Positions 36,008 through 48,685 of a stretch of 64,000 nucleotides of DNA are shown here, piece by piece. The translations under genes were made by a program, and so were the position numbers. Origin of the DNA: Lycocorax pyrrhopterus obiensis (Eukaryota; Chordata; Aves; Passeriformes; Paradisaeidae); the NCBI GenBank assembly GCA_014706295.1, contig JACSVZ010000001.1:43056383-43120382 (forward strand), in the 5' to 3' direction. Under the pieces are notes generated by a model. The model was not told the origin of the DNA and made no database searches. It worked only from the letters and a program-made list of their open reading frames with translations. Numbering within the stretch: the stretch's first letter is position 1; every line of letters begins with the position of its first letter.

Positions 36008-39000
36008 CACCAATCCACCCATGTGTTTAGCTGTTTATGCTTTTTTTATGTATGACTTTTTGGACCAGAAGCACTTTGCTCTCCTTTCTCTGGAGAAAGC
36101 CATCAAAATAGGCACAGGATTATTGCTACCTTAATCTAGATCCATCTTACCCCCACAAAATTATTCACGTTGCATGTATACATATGGTGGCCCTGATTGC
36201 ATCAGTAAAATTTTGCCACACCGGTGAAAGAGGTGTTTTTAAGTTTAATTCATCTATTTCTGTAGTAACAATACAGAGAAGAGCTGATAGTTATGCCACT
36301 GACATGTATGTATTTACTCAGAGAAAAGCTGTCAGTCTTTCTGAAATCATTTACTATGCTTTTTCTTTTGAAATTAAGTAAAGAAAACTACACCTAAAAT
36401 AGTCTTGCATAGGTTAATGAACTACAAAGAAGAGCTAAGTGACCTAAATTGTACTTTAACATACTAATATTTCAGTAATAAAATTAAAATCCTGGCAAGG
36501 GGAAGGATGAGTAAAGGCAAAAGATATCTTTGGAGAAATTATGTAGAATTTGTGAAGAAATACCAATTTTAAAACTTCTGAGGAGAGTGACTTAGCAGAT
36601 TTGGTTATATCTTATGTGTACATTTTTCTACATACTTATGTCTTGGTGTTACTTTGATAACCATTGTCCCCAGGACTGTGCATTGAAATACACACAGAGA
36701 AACAGTAAGGAAATATTTCTTTGTATCAATCCTGTGACTGATCATATGTATCAAAACAAGCTGAAATCATCTGCCAGCAAATATTTTTCCCAGACCCAAT
36801 GGTTTCAGGAATAAAGACATGGAAAAAAATTAAGGACTTTACTTCTCATTTTACTTCTAAGAGTGATTAATAGGGTATCCAAAACCTCCCACCCCTCATG
36901 ATTCATTTCCTTTCATTTTCCTTTTCTTCCCCAACTCAAACACCTTACTTGACCACATAGTTCCCTCCAGAACTGCTCTGACACTGTTCTCATTTTTCTT
37001 TCTTCTCTAATTTTAGTTTAATTTGCCTTTAGAATAACTATTTTGGATCAGTCCAAATGGATTAACAAAATAATGTGCCTTAAGTTATTCAAGTTACCGT
37101 GTGTAAGTTTTTTTCTTATGTCCCATAAAGGCAAGAATCACAGACATACCTGTTGTGGTATTCTTACCAAGCGAGCAGATGTAAAGAATTCAAAGAATTC
37201 TCATTATATAGGATAAAAATTTACTTATGGTCAAAACATACAAGAAGGTTAAGAATTAGGAGAAATAATTATCAGAAAAAAATAGAAGGAAGGTCATAGT
37301 TTAAACAAAGGTATTGCTGCAGTTTATGAGTGCATTAAGTTCATAGTCTTGGTCTGCAGTCCTCTGTCTGCTACCTTTACAAATGTCTTAGAAAGTCTTT
37401 TAAAGTCTCTTCATCATGAATAAAATAACTATTAAATTGGTCATGCTGCCGTAGTTAACATTGCATCAGCAGTTTTACTGTAGCCCTTGGTTTCACAGGT
37501 TCATAACTCTATGGTAAACATGTTCCTCAGTCTGAAGCTCAGCATAGAAAAGAGAAATCTTTAGTAATTCAACTATCAAGAAAAATGTGTTCTTTCTGTT
37601 TCAGATTTTGAAAGAAAAGGAGTTCAGATAAGTACGGTAGTCTAAAAATTATTTTACACTTTGGAAACATATAAATACATTTAGATTTAGTGTGCCTGTT
37701 TATGGTTGTCCTGGTTTTGAATGAAAATAGGTTCGTCATGACAGACTGATGTTATTTCAAAATTTTCAGAGGTATTTTAAATTATCCATAGTCCTCTAAA
37801 CATGTCTTTGTGTCAACTTTGCTGACAACTTTGTGTCAGCAAATAATCTGCAGTGGCATTTATTCTTTTAAAAAATGTCCATATGTACAAAGGGTATTTT
37901 GTCAAGGTTGACCATAACAGCTTTAAGTCTCAATCATATCTTTTGTTCAATTAACCATTAAAAAAGGGAATAATAACACTAAGAAAAAGGTAAAGATGTA
38001 ATGCTTTACAGAAGGAAAAATGGCTTTTTGGAATTAATACTATTGTTTTGCCATATTGGTCCTCACAAGCTGGTAAAGCTTCATCCTATATGGTAGAATA
38101 ACTGTACCGTATACCATAACACAGATGAGAACTCAACATAAATAAAGTGAATAATTACCTTAAAAGGAGTTAAACATGACCTTAAGCACTCAGTGAGTCC
38201 AAGGAGTGGATGCTTTAGCTTCACTAGAGGGCTTCCATTGGGCAGGAGGGGAAGATAAAGGATCTGGTCCTATTTTGTACTCTCCTAAAGTCTCTGTTAA
38301 GAGACCTCTTCTGTTGCAAAGAACACAACTTGCCGAAGCAAAATGCACACTGACTTCTCTGTTGTGAGCGGTTGCACCAGGGAGCTTCTTTCAGAGTGAT
38401 ACCTCTTTGTTCTTCTGTTAATATGGAAGTTCAGTGAGTCTGTGGCTTTTGTTTAAACATAGGCTGCCACAGATCTGTGCCTGCTGCAGGATTTCCTATC
38501 AACTCCAAGGTCTTTTTCCCACAGTTTAAATCCCATATTCTGTATGGAGGACACTGATTTCTGTTGGGATATCATATCAAAACAGTCATTGCATCCTCAA
38601 TGAGATTTACAGTGCACTGTCCCCATAGAAATATGGGGCTTCACAGTTATAAACTTGCTCCTTTCATTTTCTTTATGCATTGTATAAGAGCAAAGAATAT
38701 TGTAAGCACCTCACAAATATCAGAGAGGGGGCATTGCTCAGAGTAATTCTTGGTTTTGGGCTATTTTATAAGTTTGCATTTGAATTACTGCATTAAACTC
38801 GCTGTAAAAAAAAATCACCTAAAAGAAAGGTCACAAGACTTACTTTCTGCTATGAATACAGATAAAATAAAGTCACAAAATACAAAGTTAAAAGGACACT
38901 GGCAGGATAAAAGTCATATTTTTGAAGTGGATGTCATTTCCTTAGCTACTAATAACATTAGATTTATAACCCTGAGAATGGAAAAGGTAATTTAATTTTC

Positions 39001-40088
39001 ACCATTTGTGTTGTATATTGCCAAAGGTCAGTCTCTTCACAGCACAGTATTTACCTGCATCTGATAGTATGTAAATCAATTCACAAACAATTCCACAAAA
39101 AGAAAAATAGCATTAAAAATAATCTAATGACACAATTTATAGGGGATCAGAGAAATGCAGCTTTGTTAAGTACTCAGCCTTGGAGTGATACAAAGCAATC
39201 ATACTGAGCATAGTGCACATCTCCACAAGGAACCAGCAGGGCTATGTGTTTAGTATTAACCAAAGAAGGGAAATTGCCAAATATTTCATCTCAGCAGAGC
39301 TTCTATAGTAAAAGAACTACTCCAGTAAAAGAACTCTTCCGTTTTCTCACAGCACCAGGAGGTCTTCAGACAGTTTAGAAATCCTGGATTAATGATCACC
39401 ACTTCACCCTAAATTAACTTCCCTGATTACAACAAATGCATTTGGGGCTGAAAGAAATCTTATTGCTGTCTGACTACTTATCATTATTAGTGTTGTAGTA
39501 TGTAGATGATAGTACCTAAATGCAAAGAAAATACTTCACTTTGTTGTTCAGTGCTTAAATAGTAACCCTGAAAAGAGCAACCAAAATCTATTATAGCAAC
39601 CCTCTGATCTGTATTGTGCCTCAGATCATTGTTGAGAGGCGTCAGGGTACTCTAACATTAAATATTCCCTTCTCTGCTGAAGAGTTACAGCAGTCAATAC
39701 GAGTAGTAGGAAAGCTGACAGCACAACAAGACAGTTGTGAGAACTCTTGGCAGCAGGTGCACTTGGCTACAAAATGGAAAGAATGCTGCTGGAGTGCAGC
39801 AAGAGTGCTTAAGCAAGGCACAAGCTCATTAAAGTGGTTCACAATATTGTTGCAAAGCATAGCTGGGTCAAGACAGAATGAGAGGCACAAGAACAGAGCT
39901 AATCCCAAAAAGAAGAATACAGAAGATAATGCACTACACTAAAGAGACAACAAGCTAAAAGTCTGGTGCTCCATATTCTTTCTTCACTTTTCTACAGAGC
40001 ACTCGTGCTTCTAGTAATAATTATATCTACTATGTGCAGCTAGTGGGAAGCATGGACATTTCAATTCTCTTGAACAGACACTTACATT

Positions 40089-41180
40089 AGAATCAAAGAA
40101 TATCCTGAGCTGGAAGGGACTCAAAAGGGTCACTGAAGTCCAGCTCCTGGACCAGGACAGAACATCCCCAGGAGTCACACCATGTGCCTGAGAGCATTGT
40201 CCAAATGCTTCTTGGACTCTGCCAGGCTGGTGCTGAGACCACTTCCCTGGGGAGCCTGTTCCAGTGCTCAACCACCCTCTGGGTAAAGAATCTTTTTCTA
40301 ATATCCAACCTAAGCCTCCCCTGACTCTTCATTCCCTTGGGTTCTGTCACTGGTCACCAGAGAGAAGTGATCAGTGCCTGCCCCTCCCCTTCCCCTCACG
40401 AGGAAGTTGTAACTTCAATGAGGTCTCCCCTCAGTCTCCTCCAGGTTGAAAAAAACAGGTGTCCTCAGCCATTCCTCTTATGGCTTCCCCTCTAGACCTG
40501 TCACTATCTTCATAGCTCTACTTTAGACATCGTCTAATAGCTTTATATCTTTCTTATATTTTGGTGCCCCAAATTGCACACAACACTCAGGGTGAGGCTG
40601 CCCCCGTGCAGAGCAGAGCGGGACAATCCCCTCCCTTGCCCAGCTGTCAGTGGTGTGCATGATGCCCCCCAGGACAGGGTTGGCCCTCCTGGCTGCCAGG
40701 GCACTGCTGACTCATGTTCAGCTTTCCATCGACCAGGACACCCAGGTCCTTTCCATGGCTCTCTCATCTCACTCCCCAGTCTGTCCATACCACCAGGGTT
40801 GCCCCATCCCAGGTGCAGAATCCCACGCTTTCCCTTGTTAAACATCATATGGCTACTGATTGCCCAGTGCTCTAATTTTTCTCTGCAGAGCCTCTCTGCC
40901 TTCAAGTAAGCAGCTCCTCCCAATTTTTTGTATCATCTGCAAACTTATTTAGTGTACCTTTGGGTACTGCATCCAAGTCATTTATGAAGATGGTGAACAG
41001 AATTGGCCATAAGGTGGAGCCCTGTGGAACCCCGGTAGTGACAGGTCACCAGTCTGATGTCACCCCATTCATGGTAACCCTTTGTGCCAGACCTGTGAGC
41101 CAGCTGGTCACCCATCACATGATGTGTTTATCCAGCTGTGTGCTGGACATTTTGTCCAGAAGAATCCTGTGAGAGAAATG
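40089..41180 (-). mobile_element. CR1 LINE, 3' 1.1 kb, 5'-truncated
   Basis: On the plus strand the block begins with the 3' end AGAATCAAAGAATATCCTGA, has the phrase GAGCTGGAAGGGACTC, and runs up to TTGTCCAGAAGAATCCTGTG near 41175. On the minus strand this is the second half of the CR1 reverse-transcriptase frame followed by a short 3' end. It belongs to a CR1 subfamily different from the one at 1569-1830, judging by the 3' sequence. The element is cut on its 5' side at about 41180, inside the reverse-transcriptase domain. No target-site duplication is expected to be obvious for CR1. Confidence 0.92.
40200..41180 (-). pseudogene. CR1 reverse-transcriptase fragment, frameshifted
   Basis: This is the C-terminal half of the CR1 ORF2 protein, which in an intact element copies CR1 RNA into DNA at a target site. 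Motif B reads GVPQGS at 41033-41016. In the same frame, 24 codons later, motif C reads FADD at 40943-40932, containing the two catalytic aspartates. Soon after (40924-40931) a run of A residues on the minus strand carries a frameshift. The first frame stops after TKNWEELLT, while the next frame continues the protein as [12 protein letters not shown] at about 40923. A later frame ends with RLRLDIRKRFFTQRVVEHWN at 40320-40250. The endonuclease and motif A are absent by truncation. It is not functional. Confidence 0.85.
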
Positions 41181-44074
41181 AGGGTCTTCATTCAACTGAC
41201 AGGATCATTGAGAAATTGTGTGTCCAGCCACAAGGTGGAGGGCCTCTGTTAAGTGCTTGGGTGCTAAGAGAGCACCTACGTCAGTACCTCACTTTAAAAC
41301 AGAAAACTTGAGGAAAGTGCCAAGACTTAGACTCAGAAAAATACTTGGTTTATGGAAGAGTGAGTTGCACCCATACAGAAAGAGACAAGGTAGAAAACCT
41401 TTGCAAATGCAATAAAGCTTCTGTCCAAAAGACCCATTCTGATTCTAAACAAGGAGTCCAATTGCTGGTTACAGAGTAAAAGCTAAAGAAATCTGACTAC
41501 AATTTGACTGATACCTAAGAATGTTCTTAGTCTCCTAATCTCATAGCATTGTCTGATATTTTGCTTTTAAATACATATTTTAATAGGAAAGTGATTTCAA
41601 AAATGAAAAATTACATATTGCTGCTTTGCAAAACTTAATGCAAACATTTTTGAGATGCTATAAGTTCATCATGTTTATGTAAGTAAAGAAATAATTTCAC
41701 CAGAGGCTAAGGTTTGCATTCAACAAACACTTAGTTAAAAAATACGTGTAAGTAAATTAAATACTGTGAAAAAATAAACACATTTTAAGTGTTTATTTCT
41801 TTCATAGTTCAATTATTTCATGTTATTCATAGAAGGTATGTTTCTTTCCACTGCCTCTATTAGGCATCCTGACTCTTTAAGTATGAGACAGCTGTTTTCT
41901 TTGAGGAACTGTTTTAGACATTTAAAAGTCTGCAGATAATTGCCTGGTCAAATCTGTAGGACTCCCTCAGAGGCTGTAAAACATTCTTCTACATTTGTAA
42001 TATTAATGCCTAGTTTATCCTTGCAAAGAAGCAAAGACTGTTTCCTGCTTAAGTTAGAAATCTCTTTTGCAATCCATTATGTGAGTACTTTGAGTTCTGA
42101 GCAGGGACTGGCATTGTCCAGGATAAAAAATGGAACAGACTGGATTTGATTTATTAGGTTCTTGTAATAATTGTTCTTAGAGGAACAGACAGAAAGTATG
42201 CATGTTTATACTGTGAGACTAGAAATGAAAAATGATACCAAAAGTATGAAGAAAATGACATGCAACCATTATTATACTACATGAAACAGTCTCGAGATAT
42301 TAATAATTTTCCAGCTGTTTACTTATGTTCTTAAAATTTTCCTCATGAATGTACTTGAGATTTAGCTCTCCAGTGTTGCTAAGAAAATTTATGTAAACAC
42401 TGAGTTCTCAAAGGACTTCTCAGATGTTAGCAATGAAAACTTGGCCAGCATCCCCACTATCAGAGTTTAGTAAAGTAAATACAAACATAGGGTTTTATTA
42501 AAAAGGAAGACTGAGATTTTATTTGCATAGTTACATAATGAACAACAGGCAAGTTATTAGAGTCATTATTTTTTAAAAATGAGAATTTTCTTTGGTTGAA
42601 AAGCATAGGTTATTATTAGCTGTCTTTATTGAACCAGTAGACAGTGCTTTACAAGCGGGTAGCTTTCACCAGCATCAACTTCTTTAACAAAAATAAAAGT
42701 GCCAAACCACCCAAAAACAATAAGCAGTCGTAGTTATTGCTATGTATTGCTAACCTAATCACATATTTGGAAGTTCAAATCTCCCAAGTCTTTTCTAAAA
42801 AAGCATTTCTATGTTACGTATCTATAATCTGTTTATCAGTCTAACTCAGCCCTTTTGCAGGTTAAGGTTTTCTTGATTACTTTAGTTCATCAGAAATTAA
42901 AATATATTATTTCCAGTGTTTTCTATTATTTTGCTATACAGTACTTGATAATCCACATAACAGTTTTCAGAAAGAAATTTGATTCCTTTCTTGAAAAGTA
43001 AATCATACACAGGCATATAATTATCTCTGAGGATGTAGTCTATAAGAATCCTAGCTTCCATGAAGAAAACCAAAAACTTGGGCATTTAGAAATCAAGAAA
43101 AGTTTGTCTAAAATGCCTAAGATATTTTTTGAAAATCAGGTTTATGCATGAGGCTGGATTTTAATGGGAACATATTTAGATATTCTTCAGTTTTCTGAGT
43201 GATCCAGAGTCTCTCTCTTGTCATCATAGAAAAATAGCTACATATGGGAAAAATTAATGCAGGTTTTATTAATTACATAGTTTTTCATCAAGAAACCTTT
43301 ATTTGGAATTATCCAATTTCCTTGATAGAATATAAAGTGAATCTAGATTACTCTGGATTTATGAACTAAGCTTTACATTGAGACAAATCCCACTTTATAT
43401 CACTTATATCCATTGTTTGAACAAGAAAAGAATTTTAAAAAGTCTTTATTTCTTTCATACTTTCTTTTCTACTTGAACTGAAGGTTAATTATATATAAGC
43501 TGGCTAATAATAAGATTTGGACCCTGTATTTCAGTTATATATGAAGAAAAGGATTAATAAAAATGCTGATAAATGGAAAAAAAAATCAATTTTCTCTGAG
43601 AATAAAAACTTAGGACTCTTTATAGTATGCTGCATTGAATCTTTGTAAATTATCTTTACAACACAGGGAGAAGATCTTTCTCTATATTGTAGGCATTCAT
43701 GAGGGCATAGTAACTTACAGTGGCTACACAGAGTTAAATTCCAGGGTGATGCAACACTTGGCCTTATTTATTTAGTAAGCCAAATAAAAGCTGCAAGAAA
43801 ATTATCTTTTCCGTGTAGCCAAAGACACAGAATAACATTAGGTAGGATCTAAAGTCACTCTTTAATAACTCAGGGTTCACCATTACAAGAAAATCAAGAG
43901 ATAAGAATGCGTTGTGCTCACGCAGAACATGTCAGAATTTTTCTTGAGGGACAAATGACACAGAAGCTACATAGAAGATAAAAAGAATTAATGGAAATGT
44001 CACCAGAATGGGTTTTAGATATTCTGTAGCATTTATAACTGGTGTGTATAGGTATAATTATCTGACAATGTACA
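41181..44074. other. AT-rich unique sequence, no gene seen
   Basis: No repeat family or coding sequence is recognised. The frames of 62-69 codons are unremarkable. Confidence 0.5.
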
Positions 44075-44190
44075 TGTGGTGGGTTGATCTCAGCAACAGC
44101 CAAGCACCTTCCAAGCCTCTCACTCACTCTCCCACAGGACAGAGAGGAAATAGAGGGAAGGCAAGAAGGCTCAGGGTTCAAGGCAATGAC
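44075..44190 (-). mobile_element. LTR end fragment, minus orientation
   Basis: The block begins TGTGGTGGGTTGATCTCAGC and continues with a CTCACTCACTCTCCCACAGG segment and AGAGAGGAAATAGAGGGAAG. This order matches the inverse of the 3' ends of the LTRs in this window, such as CTGTC...TCACTACA in family A and the left end of the copy at 48116. It is therefore about 115 bp of an LTR 3' end, lying on the minus strand. Which of the two families it belongs to is not certain. Overlapping frames of 63-87 codons are not genes. Confidence 0.6.
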
Positions 44191-47100
44191 AATGTATGAA
44201 ACTGATTTCTTTAAACATGTCTATGCAAGTCTACATAAGTATCTAGTCAGTAAATTGACTTTTTCTTATTTCAAGTTCTAGGCAACCCACTCATTATCAG
44301 CAGAAATGGCAGCAACTGAAAACTGGAAAAAACATCAATAAGACTATTATAATACAGTGGCAGGTACTGAACTACTCAACAGCCAGAAAACTGGTCTAGG
44401 AAGGATTTATTTTTATTTAATTCAGAAATATTTCTTTTACATGAAAAGTAGCTTTTCAAATATATTTACATTATTTTGGCTTCTTTGCAAGTTAATGGTG
44501 CTTTAAGAGCTGTGTAAATATAATAAAAAATGTAACCAGTTTATTCAAAGACAAGGATTTAGTAAGGAATCCTGACAGAGATTAAGCAGCAAATAGAAAA
44601 TTCTCTGTAATAGAATCTGAGACAATTATAGTACCAGTGATTGAATAACCCATTCATTTACCCTTTTAAAGGATTGAAAGAAAGAAAAGAATTTTACAAG
44701 CTGAGAACTTTTAGATATTAAATGTAGCATATTAAATTAAGATCCTCCCTTTCAGCCTGCAAAATGCTTTATAGCAAATGCTCCGTCTCATTCATATTTA
44801 AATTATATGAGTTCATGGCAACCATAGAAAAAGTCAGAATTAATTTAGTTTCTTTAAATGTTTGCAAAATACAGGTTATATCAAGGTCCTCAAGTCTACC
44901 AAATCTACAGATCAGCATGGATCCAAGTGAGAAGAAATCTATCTATAGCAGACTTTGCAACCGAAAATACAAAATTCTTTCACTGGCTTCAGTTTGACAT
45001 ATACTTATGAGTCTGCTATTACACAGTCTTTCCTTTTGGATTAGCACCTGTAGCTAATAGACATTATGCTACACTTAAGGCAAAATGGGAACAAATACTA
45101 AAAAAATTACCATTTTTAAAAAAAAAAAAACTTACATTTTTTTCTTAATCTGTGTCATTAGATTTAAAAATAAATCTTTGAATTATAAAGTCTTGTACAA
45201 AAAGAAGAGTATTGCTTGTCACATCAAATTTCTATGATGTAATCCCCAGCACCTTAAAACAGAAGAAAAAACCTACAAATTAAAAGATAAAAAATTCCCC
45301 ATTTATGACTTTTTGTTTCTGATAGACAACTAAAAAGTATAATTAAATTTGTTTATTTGTATATTTTAATGCACTTGTTTATATATTTTATAACTTCAAA
45401 TAATTTAATGATTATTTGATTTTCAGTTTTATTCTGATGCAGTTCTTATGTTCAATTTAAAAAAAAAGAAAAAGAGAGACAATATATAATGCTCTTCAAG
45501 TTATAATATATAATAGTACTATTAAGTTTGATCACAGTTTTGAAAATTAAGGAAGTTTCTTTTTAAATGACCTGAGTCATTTCATATCCATATAAATTTT
45601 GTATGTCCTTTCAGATTATCCATGCTCACCTCATTGTTTCATTCTAAAAATAAGTTTTTATACTTCTTGATATGGTTGCTAACAAATATGTTTTTTATCT
45701 CTGGAACTTGATACTTTAGAAAAAAATATGTTAGTGGCACTGTGTACACTGAGATTTAATTCAGGACTTCAATAACTTCATGTATTTGAAGACCTTTCTC
45801 TGGTCTATATGGATAGATTTTAAAAATTCTGTAAGGATGGGACCATACCAGAATACACAAAAATAAGATAAACTCAGTTCCTTACATTTTGGAGATGTCT
45901 GTTGCCCTCAAACTGATCTGTCTAATACTCTCTAGGTTTGGTGATAAACAAGAGGACTTTACCATAATAAATACATGTGTTCAATCTGACAATTGTTAAA
46001 TATTCAAGACATTAATCCTAAATTCTGGTATAATGAAAAGGGCTTATTTACACTCACTTAATAAAATACATTTTGTGGAGGGTCTTCCTATATTTTGATT
46101 ATGCAGCATATAGGGAGGTACAACAATGCTCTATCTTCACTTTTCAGAAATTACAGAAGTAAAATCCTCTTACTGAAGTTTACCATATGTGTCTTTAAGA
46201 ATTATAAAAATATATAAAATTTAATTTATCTAATCAAATAAATTTGAAGATAAGTTGTTTTTTAGCAGTGGTTCTATTCCTTTGGATGTTAGTTCTGATT
46301 GATTAGTAGAGGCTTACTTCCTATGATTCTCCAAATCGACATGCTTTAGCAAAATAAAAATGTCGGAATGCCAAAAGCAGAGCAGTCACTATGAATCCAA
46401 GATAAAACAAATGGGCACAGATTCAGGAGAAGTCTTTCAATTGCGTTTAAGAATAAGGGATATTTTTTTAAGAGTAATCTGGAATACAGGAAAGGGTGCT
46501 ACAGAAAAGGAAGATATATGAATAAAAGTCTGGAAAACAGACAGAGATTTATTAAGGATAAGGCAGAGTAAGATAAGTGATGCAAGGCTTTGGAGTATTA
46601 GGTGATTTATAGAAGTTTAAAGTAGGAAATATGATTTAATGCCATGGGAGTACAAGGTTGGCACTGTTTTACTGCACTTGAAATAAAACAAAAGAGTAAC
46701 AGAGAAGGAAGTACATGTATTTAATTTTTAGTTTGGATGTATTCATGTGTGCATGAACAATAGTCTCTGAAGAACCAACATCGATACTGGAATTACAGGT
46801 GAGATGGTGAGATCCATAAAGCGATTTACTAGAAGAAAAAGCCTGTATTCTGACTAGAATGTTTTTCACAACATTGAAGCACTTGTACAAGTGAGTTGTT
46901 GCACATTCTGTGTTATATAAATGGCCAGAAAAAGCCCAAACAAATAAAACAATAAAAAAAAACAGGAAAGGCTTAGAGACCAGATAATGAAAAGTTATTG
47001 CATTCTATAGAAAACGCAAGGATTCCTCCTAAAAAGCCATAATTTCTCTTCTTTGGAACCATTCCTTATTGGTAGCAGATCCACCTGGAAGATTTCTTCT

Positions 47101-48115
47101 TGACTTATAAAAGATGATGTGCCAGAGGAAGGATGTTTCTGAAATTAATCTAAGTTCCAAACAAGTTATACTGTCTTGTACCTAGGAAGAGCTTACAGGC
47201 TACTCTTAAAAAGACCTGCTAAGACTCAGATGCAAAGTGACAATATGTCAAGCTCCTAAAACTCAATTACGGCTTATAAATGTCACTGAAACAAAAGTGT
47301 ACACTGATTTGGTTAAAAAAATTCCACCACTTACTAATTTAACATCTTCTATTTCTGCATTTTCCTTTGTAGACATTTTATTTCAATTATTCACCAAGGA
47401 AAGATCAGCTCTTAATTTTGTAGGCAATGAATGTTAACGCTGTGGAAGGGAAAATCTGAAAATCTCCACAGATCCTATCAGAAAAGATAAAAATAAATCA
47501 AAAATATATTATTCAAGACTGCATTTATTTAATTATGTATGTTAGACAATTTCATACCACACTGCATTTGAGAGGTTTGGTTGGGTTTGGTTTTGAATAG
47601 GAAACTCACTGACTGTTCGTGTCAGTTATTTTCTCTGAAAATGTGGCCATCATACTTCCTCATATCCATTTTTAACTCATTCTCATTTCTAATGATCTCA
47701 TCTGAATGTAGTTTTTTCTCTAAACAGTTTTCTGCTATGCGAGAATTTAAAAGCATATAGGTATCTTCTCTTTCAATGTTAAACTGTGTACTGAGCTTTA
47801 TAAAGTCCTATGAAGAGGTGGTGGATAGCAGGCTTAGTATACCTCAAACATTTTTATTTTAAGCCCTGCATACATACACTGATGATAAGTATAATTTTAT
47901 TTTCAACTGAGAAAACTGCACTAAGCTCAATTCCATTGAAAAGATGTCTTTAATGACAACACAGAGCAAAGTTACAAGCTGTGCATCCATTCCTATCAGT
48001 CTTCAAGCTTTAAAATTAATTATATATACATACATATATAGTAAATAGCTATGGAAAATAAGCAAAGATCAATATATTCGCTAAGGGAGTAAATAGATAA
48101 AATTTTATACAGGTG
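44191..48115. other. AT-rich unique sequence, no gene seen
   Basis: No gene or repeat family is recognised over nearly 4 kb. Short AT-rich runs and an ATATACATACATATATA-type stretch near 48020-48042 are the only low-complexity features. Confidence 0.5.
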
Positions 48116-48685
48116 TGTGGTCTAACCCTGGCCAGCAGACACAGCCCCACACAGGTGCTAGCTCACCCCTCCCCAGTGGGACAATGGAGAGAATCAGAAG
48201 TGTAAAAGTGAGAAAACTCGTGGATTGAGATATAGTTTAATAGAAAGAGCAAAAGCTGTGCACACATGCAAAGCAAAACAAGGAACTTACTCAACACTTC
48301 CCATGGGCAGGCAGGTGTTCAGCCATCTATGGGAAAGCAGGATTCCATTCAACAGTGGGAAGACAAACACCATCACTCTGAACGTCCCCCCCACTTCCTC
48401 CTTCCTTCCCCCTCCACAGCTTTCTTGCTCAGCATGGCACCATAATGGTGTGGGATATCCCTTTGGTCACTTGGTGTCGGCTGTCCCAGCTGTGGCTCCT
48501 CCCAGCTTCCTGTGCATCCTCAGCCCCAGGGGTGACGGGACAGTGCGAAAAGCAGGAAAGGCCTTGACGCTTGATAGCGAATACATTGCTGTGTTATTAA
48601 TATTGGTTTGGTCACAAATCTAAAACACGGCACCATATAAAGTACTATGAAGAAAATTAATTCTATCCTAGCCCAAAACAGCACA
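48116..48685 (-). mobile_element. Endogenous retrovirus LTR (family B), minus orientation
   Basis: The block starts TGTGGTCTAACCCTGGCCAG and ends near CAAAACAGCACA, so on the minus strand it opens TGTGCTGTTTTGGGCTAGGA. The minus-strand start matches the half LTR at 11817-12240. Both share the word TTTTCTTCATAGTA and a GC-rich middle. ATTAAA on the minus strand at 48241-48236 is a plausible polyadenylation signal. The core promoter region (near 48420) reads CTTTCTTGCT where the sister copy has a TATA-like box. This suggests that the promoter has decayed. A 132-codon frame at 48225-48623 on the plus strand is antisense to the LTR and is not a gene. No target-site duplication is obvious and no viral genes adjoin, so it is a solo LTR. 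Confidence 0.85.

Larger units (their letters stand above)
29755..40088. other. Long AT-rich unique stretch, no gene seen
   Basis: More than 10 kb with no recognised transposable element. The longest frame is 147 codons at 35093-35536 (plus). It is dominated by Phe, Leu and Ser from T-rich DNA and shows no domain. A 108-codon frame at 39616-39942 opens at GTG and contains no Met, so it lacks a usable start. Small direct duplications at 30691 and 35974 are listed separately. Confidence 0.5.

Noticed and set aside
39616..39942. 108-codon plus-strand frame with a Lys-rich end
   Set aside because: It opens at GTG and contains no ATG, and no acceptor site or family resemblance was found.
48225..48623. 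132-codon plus-strand frame
   Set aside because: It lies antisense across the minus-oriented family B LTR.
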